Assembly (NCBI GenBank): GCA_033964015.1
Contig: CM066915.1
Span: forward strand, 14,300,372 to 14,364,371
Origin: Scolanthus callimorphus
Lineage: Eukaryota > Cnidaria > Anthozoa > Actiniaria > Edwardsiidae
Reading direction: 5' to 3'
Length of the DNA stretch: 64,000 nucleotides
Under the pieces are notes generated by a model. It did not search any database, had not been told where the DNA came from, and saw only the letters and a list, made by a program, of their open reading frames with translations. The position numbers and the translations under genes are program-made. Positions within the stretch are counted from its first letter, which is position 1; each line of letters opens with the position of its first letter. This document shows positions 23,123-35,100 of this stretch, in pieces.

Positions 23123-26100
23123 TTACATCACTGGCACACGTGGCTCTATCATATTTCTCTTTTGTAGATTACTAAAGCGATCTTTGAATAGGTTTCCTTC
23201 TTGCTGCAAGAACGAAAACGAATAACATTCCATACATTTCATAGTATATTTTGTTGTTTTAAAGGGTTTTCATGCAAAATAGAAGGGGAAATAATCAAGA
23301 ATCGGTTACAAGGCTTTTAGAACCTACAAGGCATTGAGCATAAAATGAAACTGGATTGGAAAAAGAAAACAACTTGCAATCATGCTAACAAGGTGGAGGG
23401 TTGGCGAACAGTCCACATGCTTTATGCTCCCCAATCAAAGCAGTGCTGTCTTACGTTTGGTTAAAATCAATACGATTCAGATACAACTTAGGTTCAATTT
23501 TCTCTACTTGTTGAGATGTCAAAGAAACAAGCTTAATACAATTTTGACTATGCTAGTGTTTGGAGTTTTTAGTCACGGTTATGCGCAAAGTGAACATCGC
23601 GGAGCAAGACATTAAAATACGTTGACGATAAATTTGTGATGTCCTTCACGCAACCTTCTCAAGTAGCAGTGCATGCTCTAGAGTGGTGGGTCTGAATACA
23701 TTTAATGTAGCTGGTAAGGTGGTAGTTCTATAGCCCTAACAGCCCCTTTCCCTCCACGGCCCCTTAATTTAGACCATCAGCTCGATGTTTTTTTTTTACA
23801 CATCTGTACCTAATCCTAAAAACTGTAGTTTATTAACAAGGTTCTATGCCAATAAAATACTGTGACTCTGTGAAAACTACAAACCTTGAGTTTGCGTAGA
23901 TTTCCTGTGATCTCACTACTGAGCTGGATCTCCACGTCAGGTTTCACATAACTGGTTATGGTGGTCAAGGTTTGTACAAGAAAAGTCAATTCATTTCGAT
24001 ACTTAAACAAGTGAATGCTACTTGTCCTCATCAGCAGGAATAAACGATATTGCCTGATGACAACAGCCTACTGTTCACTCTAATTGTGCACCAACGGATA
24101 CTTGACTACAAGTGGTTTTGAACTTTCTGATCATCAGATACCACCCACAGAGCAGAAAAAGAAACGTGCAATTGTGCATCAAGCAACCAGATTAGGTGCA
24201 ACCCCAATCTAGATTTCAATGAAGATTTCACAAGCAGCACTTACGCATGTAAGACAAGAACGAATTTAGGCGTCTTTGAGGCCCCATTTTAAGTCCTGCT
24301 TTTGGACTTCTTTCGGTTGGGTATCATTCACGTCGGCAAGCAAAACCAAAATCGTCATGACTTTTGCAAGATAACGATTTCCCTTTCAACCCAACCTAGC
24401 TATATAACAAGGACTTTGAACTCGCCCAGCCCATAGTTTGTACATCCTCTTCAACAGAAGACTTGTAATTTATCAAGGATACGTATATCTACCCAGTTTT
24501 CTAGCGTTCTTTAACTCTGTTTGCTTCTTCTGATCTTTCTTCTCTTTCCGTTTTTCTGCTTCTAACTCAGCAGCAGTGATTTCTTTCTTTAACGATTTGA
24601 TTCTGAAAAAGGAATTATGGAAAAATAAACACATACACTACTATAACTGAAATGCACCAGTTGGCGACAAAGGGAAATTAGCCGTATTCACACTAGAGGA
24701 CGGAAAACTCGTCATGACGGGTTTTTCGTCTGATGAGTTTTCCGTCTGATATGAATTCAGACGATTTCCCGTCAAAAATCCGTCTCGTCCCGGTTTATCT
24801 ACAAATTCATTCAAATAACCGTGACACAACCCCTTTAATGTGCAGAATCCCAATGCAGCATTCATCCACTTGGGATCGTCCGTCTCCCCACCCCCGTGCT
24901 TCATTGGAAATCTGCTTTTTGATTGGTTTGTCATGGATTTGTTGTGGTCTATTTTTCCATTACATTCTAACTAGTTTTTCTTGGTGCGTTGATAGTTGGC
25001 TAAAAACGAAATAAACTTTGCATTCCTATTCATTATTTTTACCCAGGAGCAAACATTACAAATTACCTGAAAACTTCATTTTCTTTCAGTTTTAGTTCCT
25101 TGTCCGCATCCGCCTCTTTTTGCTAACGGTTAGAGCAAAAACAAAAATAATACAGCAGCGTTAAAAGAAAGCTCATTATTACTACCTACTAAGCCTGGGA
25201 CCCTGAGACTTATAGACCTTTTTCAAATTGCGGAAACTTGCATGGAAACGAGGCTGAAAATTTTGGGCATACATGGCAGCTGCATAGGGAAGTCTTAGCG
25301 GCGGGTCTCATTCGCAGGCCACAGGTCGCATGCAGGTCCGAGCTATATATTTCCAGTACAGGTTTCTTAAAACTGCTTTACAAGTTTCCGAGATCACGCA
25401 GACTCACGTTCAGTGACTCTAACCCCATTTCCCCATCCTAACGAAGTCCCCGTTTTACCCCTTCCAACCCTGTTCACGGACCATATTCTGATAGAACCTT
25501 CGCCACTTTCTGGGGCGAATTAAAATGCCAGTAACATAATAATTAACACTTATTGGATGAGGTTGAGCATGGTAGTGAGATTTGTCAACGCCGAGGTTTG
25601 TGTTATCTGCCGAAGCGAAGCTGAGGCGGATAACACTAACTCGAGGCGTTGACAAATCTCACTATCAAGGAATTCTTGTCTAGCTAAACGAAGTCGACGA
25701 CGAGGCCTTGCAAGGCGAAAGGGCTTTTCAAATTCAGCTTACGTCCATTAGTATTTTCCTCTTCGTATTCAATTCAAATAGCCATTGTTGATATTTAGAT
25801 ATCCTGAGCAATGATCTCTCGGCAAAAACCATAGCAGATTCAACGAGAATATTGGCTAAACTGGCTTTCGCCTTCGAAATGAAAACCAAGATGGGGCCAA
25901 ACCTATTGGCTTGCGTTATGACGTCATTAGAGTGCATCAATCCTAATGTCTGGCGTTTAACGTCACGAACTACGCGCCAACATGCTTTCGCTGTGTACTC
26001 TTAGCCAATCAGAATCGAGATAGTGGCATAGCTTAATAATAATTAACACTTATTGGATGAGGTTGAGCATGATAGTGAGATTTGGCAACGCCGAGGTTTG

Positions 26101-29100
26101 TGTTATCACTAACAGATAACACTAACTCGAGGCGTTGACAAATCTCATTAGTATACACCAATTCAGTGAATAGTCATTTTCGCGAGCTCTGATTGGTTCC
26201 TCAACTAGTAGATATCCAGCATTAGTATATACCAGCTCGGCAACCTCCTAAGAATGACCAATTTGATTGGTTTAGAGTCTCGGAATCTGACACATTATTT
26301 ACCTCCGAAACAGTAGATATTGTGTTGGCAAGCAAATTTCATGTAGAGGCGAAGAAATGTCAGTCAACAAAACTAAAGAAGCAACAAATTAGATTCTTTG
26401 TCTCAAAATCGGTCTCTCTGGATTTAATATGTCTCACAAATCGTCTGAGCATTGTTTGTGAAAAACACGCTTGCACTGTGAAACCCGAGTTGAAAAACTT
26501 TAGCTGGCAAAGCATGAATGAAAATTCTTTTTAGGCATGTACTTTCCCTTTATTTTATTTATTTGACAAAAATCAAAATTATAATCTACAATATGTCGAG
26601 AAAATACAGTCGAAAGAGCTAATTTTCAAAGCACCTGAGGAGACAGAGCGGAAATGACCAAAAATGAAATGTCTAACTTCGCCATATTTTAATATATAAG
26701 CTCAAGATTCCGTATACAAAGAGTTTCTATGACCAGAAGCATAATTCCAAATTTTCAAGAAATTTGAAGAATATGAATTTTAGATATGATTGAACAAAGT
26801 TTGCAGAATTCCTGATCAAAGTACTAATTCTCCCATAAAATGGCACAGAAACCAAAGTTTAAAGCGTAATATCTCAAAGACGGATCCATTAGAAAAAAGT
26901 CATTTTTGATATTTTGTTTCTAATAAGACAAGGAGTCTGTATGCAAAAAATCAAGCTTTTCTGAGTTAACCTGACCTTATTATTTGGAATTTAGTGATCT
27001 AAACAGGTCATTTCCGCTCTGTCACCTGAGGATGGTTTGTGTCTTGCAACGACTGATCGGCAGCTTTCTTGTAGTTTTTTGCGAGCGAACTGTCCGCCAC
27101 AAAGGAGACTTCTGTTAGTAGTTAGTTTTCCTTCTTCTTGCCTGATGATAACCCCATAAAGCCTTTTCACAAGGTTTCGTGTAGCTGTTTTATCCTGCTA
27201 AATCGTTTTTCCCTCAAATATCCAGTGTTTACGGTGTTTGCTCACTCCATTTTTCCAGCAAACTACTTGTGCAACGAGTGGCTGCCGACAAATAATTTTC
27301 ATCTCGGAAACTTTTGGCGAATTGCTTACAAATGCTCTCCAATTTGCAGCTATATTCCTTCTTGAATTGAAATGATGCAATATATTGCTCGCTACATGTC
27401 CAAATTTGTTGAAAATCCCTTGAATTGTCCACTTTTTTCCGCAGCTTTTCGAAGTAAATGCTTGCAAACTTTCTAGAGCTGTCAAAATCGACCAAAAACG
27501 TGCTTATGCAAATAATCTATAAAGTTTGCGTGAGTTTTGTCACGCACGTAGTTTTAAAACGCTAACACAACTTTTCTTATTGTTTTCCGACTGAAAATTC
27601 GGCAGGTTGCCTTGCTGGTATATACTAAAACACTTATTCTATTTCTATTTCGGTGGATAGTGGCTTGAGGAATATTTACCTCGAGCCTGCGGCTCTCGGT
27701 AAATATTCTGCCACTATCCACCTCAATTGAAATAGAATAAGTGCTAACTATTTACTGTTTTGTGAAAACTCTCAAAATGGCTCGTTTGGCCCGCGATATT
27801 GCGTTTGAACATTTTAATCACCGTATTTTATTCTACTGATTTGGTATATACTAAAACAACTATCCCCCTTAGGGTCGGTGCCTAGCGGTATAATATATAT
27901 CCACCGCTATTCACCTCCCCTTTGGGGATAGTTGTTAACTATCATGCGAAATTTGTCTTTGACTTTGCCCCTTCTTTAATAAGAGAACGAGAAAATGCAC
28001 GCGCGAATAAGTTGCTCGGTTAAAGAAAAGAATGGCCGTGGACTTTGTATGTACTTATGTGTATTTACAGCGATTTACAAATTGCGAGATGTTTGATCTC
28101 TAAGATACTGTAGTTTTTACAGTGCATTTTACAATCATGAGTGGGTTTCTCTTAAAGATATTTAGAAATTAGTTTTTATCTTTCTTTACAACCTGAGTGG
28201 CTAATTAGTAATACTCATATCAACATTTTAATGATGTTTTACGAACTTGCAAACTTTAGTTCTATTTTTGGCCAATTAACCGTGGGATCGCTCCTGTTCT
28301 ATTGGCCGTTTCACAGACTGTCAATCACGTGCTGCATAGAAGAAAGTCTCTGAAACGCCCTGGGGAAATGGTGTTAGCGTCATTGAACGTGAGTCTGCGT
28401 GATCTCGGAAACTTGTAAAACAGTTTTGAGAAACCTGTACTGGAAATAGTTTATAGCTCGATTTTGCGCGAGACTAGCACAGCACCGGAAGTAATCCTGC
28501 GACCTGCAAATGACACCCGCCGGTCAAAATGAGCCTGTGAAAAAACGAGTGCCGGTGGCTTGAAGTAAGAGGCACAAGCAAGAGTCCAAGGCGCTCACGT
28601 CATCGTCGTGCCTTCTGCACTCCTCTGGCTTTTCACGCGCTCGTTTCCCTCACGTTGTTTTCACGGACGTTCGCCAAAGAAGGGAGAGCAAGCAGTCTAT
28701 TTCAAACCCTTCAGTTGCTATGATCGAGTTTCTAATAAAAGCAAGAGATGTGTGACTGACCTTTTCCTTTTCTTCCGCTTGTTTTTTCCTGTGCTGCCTC
28801 AACTTCTTCCTTGACAAAGTTCCTGTGGTGTCTTTGGCAGGACTGTCTTCTTCTGTAATGGATTCCTCTTCCTCTTCATCATCAACATCATCTTTGTCCT
28901 CATCTTTACCATCATCAAACAATCCTTCACCCATCTCTTCCTCCCAAGTAGGCTGGAAAATAGTTAACAGTTACAGACAAGGTACTCAAGGACATGCTTT
29001 AAAATTAGACAAAAAGAGATTGCATGAGATTAGCAATAGTCAAAGTTAACTGGGAAATAGAGCGGTTTTCACATGACTGTCGTGAAAGCAATTCATGAGT

Positions 29101-32100
29101 AATTCACTATTCAATATTTGATATTGAATCGAAACCGAATCGAGTTTCTCATGAGTCAGTCTACATGGTAGGAATCTTCTACCTGAGATTGGAAATGATA
29201 TGGGATTCGACCCACAAACCAATCCCAACAGCTGATAGCTTAGCTGGTAGAGTGGCGGTCGATGCCTGAAGGTCGTGGGTTCAAATGAGGAATCTCACTC
29301 AGCCTGGATTTTTTCAAATCCAGGTGAGTTTTCTCTGGTAGGCGTACTTAGAGTAATCACTATCCAATCAAATGCGATAGTAATTCAACAGCAAACCAAT
29401 CAGAGAGTGAGGTGATTCACAATCTCTCAGGGTCTCTCCTTTTTGCGACTGAAGTAATCACAAGTAATTGTGATTTCTTTTTGTTTTCTCTATACGATCC
29501 GATTGGCTGAATGATCAAAGATCATGCCCTCGACCAATCACAACCCGAAGCAATCACAATTACCCAGTAATTTGAAATTACTCACCACAGTCATGTGAAA
29601 ACCGCTCTAATGTGTTGCAGTTTTGTTTCTCAAAATATGGCTACATACTAATCGTGCGCAAAGCTTTGGATGGCTAGCAGTGCATGCCCCAGAGCTGCAT
29701 TATTGGTTTGTCAAGATTGCTTGTTGAGCCTGCATGCAGCCCAAAGGTAGTTAGCAGTTGTTTGGATCTATGCATGCATAAATGGGAAGTATGTATTAAG
29801 AAGTTAGCCAATTAGAAAGCAAGTACAGAACAAAGGATCTACAGACTTTCTTGAGATCCCAGATATTGAAATGTTCGCTTTTCTCTACAAAATTGTCAAA
29901 ATTATGAGAAGAAGTGACTTCACAACACTTAATTGCTCATCATCAGACAGGTCCCGTGGTTTGATGTGCGATTTTTTTCTGAAATTATGCGCTAAAAATA
30001 CGAAATTATGCGCTAAAAAAATCGAAATTATGCGGGTTTGCACAATATTTTTTCCTAGTGTCGTAACATATTTTGCTCTTTTCAACTGTTTTGTTAAATG
30101 GATATAGTTACTATTTGATGAGTTCCAATCACTTCGCTTTACTAGACGTAATGACACTACGTTTTCATTAAGGTAGATGTACAATGTACGTGTTTCACTT
30201 GTAATAAAGCTTTATTACATTCTTACAAAAAAGCGTTACCTTTTTCATACCACAAGGATCGTAGCAACGCACTCCTATTAAACCATGAGCTGAACGGTCA
30301 CGAGAGCTACACGCAGACTATCAGAGCTATTGTTACGATCTCTCATGATCTCAAAAACATTGTCGCGCTTGTTTGCTGACATTATGTGCGTAATTCTCTC
30401 AAAATTATTCGTGTTAGCGAGAGCGATCTGCACTATCATAGGAAGTAGTGTATTAAAGAGCTTGTATAAAACCGGAAACGTGCCACGTTTCTGCCCTGTA
30501 AATGATCCATGAAAAGCGTAACGTGATGTGATCAATGTGAACTCTCGTCCTCTCCCGCTTGTTTTTTGCAAAATATCCAAAGCGCAGACATGTGTTTGAA
30601 TCTCTCTTGCTCAGCTGGAAATATTAGTTAGTTGGCAGTTTTTAACAAGCTACCTTTTATTTAGGTAGACAGTGAACAGTGAACAGGGTTATCAGTCACC
30701 AAGCAATCATCTTTGGGATGACACAATGCTCTATTAAAGACATAACAATTCTAAACCTTACCAGTGCTGCTGCTTCCTCTTTTGTCAAATACTTTATTTT
30801 TCTGTCAAGTTTTTCAATTTTCTTCTTCTTCTTTTCTTCAATCTCATTTGCACACTTTAAAAGGTCCTGAAATTTAAACATTGAATGATTATACAATAAA
30901 AATCCAAACAGTCTAACGTTTAATCACAATAGAGACTGTCTCTTTAAAAAAATCTGAAAAAAACATGCTATTAATAAATGGAAAGCACGGAAAAAATTGA
31001 ATTACTATGTACATGATATGTTCCACAAAATTACAGAAAAAGCACAATGTCAGCTGCCTCGTACCTGCAGGCACGATCTAGCAATTTTCAAGGCGAGAGT
31101 GACTGGGAGCCTAAACCTAATCCTGAGGTGCATTGCGCACCTCAGGATTTTGCCTTTCGTGGGTCGCCACAGGTTTTTGCCCTTTTTTTGACACACCTGA
31201 GATGCCTGGGTACGAGGCAGCAAGGTCAGTATTTGATGCTGTGAAGATTGTGTATAAAGAGAAGCCTATCTTAGAGGTACATGTTCTGTCAGTGAGTTCC
31301 CCACCTGGTGATCTTCAAATGCTGGGTTGTATGATGCACCAGGATGACATGCATCAATAGCTGGTAGTTCTGTCACTTGTCTTTTGGCCGTCTTTGGAAT
31401 CTGAAAAAATAAGAGAAATCAGCATGCACAGAATAGTGAGAAACTCTTGCCAAGGGAGCACACACAAGAATCACAGAACATTTCTTTAGAATCCCACTCA
31501 TGGCAATACTGTAATTGACAAAGGTTAAAGCCAATATTATGTTCCTTCTGGAAGCCTGTCGACTAGAACTCAAGAGTTCCAACTTATACAAGCAGGGTAA
31601 GTTGTCGAGTGGTTTCCCAAAATGTAATTTGTTTCAGAAATCATACATGGCCGAAGGAGGGTGTGTGTGTGTGTGTGTGTGTGGCACATAGCAGGAACCT
31701 CAATTTGAAGCCAAAAAAGTTGTGAATACCAGTGAGTTGGAAAAGTTTCCTAAAATTTGTCTATTGTCTCAATTCAAGCTTAATCAGTTTCTCGTCGGTA
31801 TTCACAACTTTTTCGACTTCAAATTGAGGCTCCTGCTGTATTTATGCGCCGTTGATGCCTATTGTGTGGTTCCAGAAATTATCCATACCCCCCCTACGGA
31901 AGGGCAATGGAAATTCCAGAGGGGTGGGGGGGTCAATTTACCTGATCATTTCCATACAAATACTGTATTTTTTCCTGGAAATTCCAGAGGGGTGGGGGGG
32001 GGGGGGTCACTTTTCAGCACCCTTCCGTGGAGGGGGTATGGATATTGTCTGGAACCACACATTCAGCAGTAGAGCAGAGAATTTGAAATGGGACTATTTT

Positions 32101-35100
32101 TTCATCAGTCTCCCCCCCCCCCAACAAGTATTTTGTGAATGCTCCCATTAGGAACTTTGCAGTGTACAACATCAGCTGTGAGTACCTCATACTTTATGTA
32201 CTTTATTACCTTAACTGTTTTCTTTCCTGTAACCCTTAAATAGTGATCATCACCTGTTGGATTATCTGCAACAAAACCAAAATAATGATGTGATGACATG
32301 AACTACATGGCCTAGCCTTCCTCACACTCTATTTTAGAAGGGGCCTGCTCACCCAAATGCAATGAATTAATCATACGGTATTACGCACATACCCCTAAAA
32401 TGTAAGGAATCTCTATTTTGGTAATCTGTTAATGCGTGTTACTTAAGTGCAAGCATTACAATTCACCCTATGTGCCACTTTGTTTTGTTTTGACTGTGTG
32501 AAAAGAGCTAGCAAAATTTGACTGTCTGTCAAATAACATTTCACCATTTAATTATTCATCAGAAAAGGAAGACATTTTCAGTTGAAATTATCAAAGAAAA
32601 AAAAAGCATGGTAAAAGGAGGGCCATTGGAATTACATGTATGTGGAAATTTTTTTCAAATATGCTGGCTTGAAATCATGAGCCTGAGGTTGATGGTAGAC
32701 ATTTCTATCAGAGCTACAATGGCAAACTGAAATGTACCTTTTGATCCCCATAAATCAAATGGTGTTTTTTTCCTCTTCTTGTCATTCCGGGTTTCTTTTA
32801 ATAATGGTTTTGATGATGCCTCTTCTTCATCCTCGGATGAATCACTACTAAAGTTACTTTGTTTAGCTGTTGTTATTCTTTTGACATTGTTTGCAAGTTT
32901 TCTCTTCTTGCTGCCAATTGTTTTGATCCTGGAATCAGGAAGTAGCAGCTGGTCACACTTGAGGAGCTTTCTTTTTCTTGTCCGTTTAGATTTTGATGAA
33001 TCTGCAACAGAGAAGGAATAAGTATATGTGTGAAATTATGGTAATTACAATAAGATGAAGTTGTAATAATATAGCAATCCATCGCCTTTATCAAGCTAAT
33101 ATAGGTTAATGATATCTTATAGTTATCGGGAAACAGAGTCCAGTATCAAATTCAGCATATGCTTTTTAGTAAAACAGCAAAATTTGGTGAAGATTGTTTG
33201 AATACTGCCCGAGATATAATTTTTTGATCATTTTTTTTGCAGTAAAGATTAATGTATGATGCCAGTGCATCGATGCGCTACCAGCTTCGTTTTGATGTTT
33301 TTGTCAATACATTTCTTTATAAACAAATAGGCAAGAGCACTACCCAGTAAGTTTTGAAAATTCATATATCATGTAACATGCATCATAATATGCTAATACC
33401 CATGGATGTGCTGAACTGAATACTGGACTCCATTTCCAGATAACAATTGTGACCCTGCATGGGAAAACTTATCATAACGATAGATCGTTAAACGGTCATT
33501 TTCTAACGATCACCAAACGATCTTTTCGTTTCGTCTAACGATCTAGTAAAATTGCCTAACGATCTAGTGAGTACACCTAGCGGTCACAAAGTTAATGAGG
33601 AGTTAATGCAAATGCTTTGCCTAACGATTTAGTTACCTCTCTAACGACCCAGTTCAATTAATTTATACAAGCGTTTGATCACAGCGTAATGCCAAACGTT
33701 GTTGATAAAAATGAGCGTTAAAAATGACTTGCTCTTATTCATGCTTTTTTAGTTTTGAAGTCCACAGCAAATTCAGTCAGCATCTATCCTGCCATCACGA
33801 AATTTGCAAAGAGCTTACGAAACAGAATAATAGACATAACAAAAGAGTAAAACATTGGTTGGCCTTTTCCTAGCACATGCGTTGCGTCTTTACTCGTGCT
33901 TCTTCAAACTTTATGAACGCTGCATTCCGGTTTGCAAAACATACTGAATAGTTGAAAAAGAAACTTACCGCTCAACCGTCCGTGCACATTGAGTGTTGGA
34001 TAAAACTCCTGGAAAACACTTTCAAAAGTTCCATTCCTGTTATCGATGAGGTGCGGTGCCAAACCAGTTGCGGAATTTCGGGCAGGATGTGTTATCGGGA
34101 AAATTAGCCAAAACTAATCTTTGCAAAACTGAGTGTGGCTTTATTTTATTTAGATGAATCGATAATATTTACACTGAAAAGCTAGGGAAATCCACCTTAT
34201 TTGCATCGTGATAGCGAAGAATGAAGTACGGTATTCAAGCGAAGTCGAAGAGGAGTTATGTTTAGTTTATTTTTACAATATAACGTGCATTCTGATTCGC
34301 TATCTAAAACAATGTGTCAAATGCAACCAATCAGAAAGCATATTAAACTAAGCTAGTTCCAAACCTTCCCTAAATTACTATATTTTCATCGATCTTTGAT
34401 GATCGATCTTCGCGATGTTTTTATTGAGCTTTTATGAGGAAAAACACATGAAAAAGGAGTGGAAATATTATTCAACCTGATGATAAGCTTTTTCAAGCAA
34501 ACGTTCATCAAAATATTCCGGGTTTTGTGGCAAACGTTTGCTGATTTATTAGATGTTACGGAAAGAAGTTGCTGGTTTTATCCAAAGTTGCGCGGCAATT
34601 ATATTTTAGCGATGGAAGAACTTCACCTTCGCAATGGTTTCTCTGGATCCTTGGCTTTGACATCAATGGCCCTGAATATCACTTTTTGAAACATCTTCAG
34701 CGGGCATCCGACCAATTAATGAGAAGGGTGGTGGATCAAGTGATTTCATGCAAAACACGATTGTTTAATCAAATGGTTCGTCCGATTATTAAAAAGTTCA
34801 GACCGTTTGGCGAGGTCGTTTAATCTAATGCTCTTGTCACTCATGAATTATTCCTATCGAAACATGAATAATTCACTAACGATCTCCTAGCTGGACCTAA
34901 CGATTTGACTTTTTCGCCTAACGATTTTCCCTAATGATCTAACGAACACCTAACGCTCTGACCACCTAACGCTTAGATCGTTATGATACGTTTTTCCCAT
35001 GCAGGGTCACAATTATTGTGCAATATTAATTTGATAAAGGTGTATTGCATTGATTTTTTCGTTTCCAAGTAGCTTGCTTATAGCCTGATTATTCCTTTTA

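Noticed and set aside
29222..29290. tRNA gene
   Set aside because: A- and B-boxes are present but no closed acceptor stem or full cloverleaf; it sits in a MITE and looks like a SINE head.
33449..35010. Host gene within the TIR element (frames at 34,459-34,823)
   Set aside because: Short frames without domain signal inside a non-coding transposable element.
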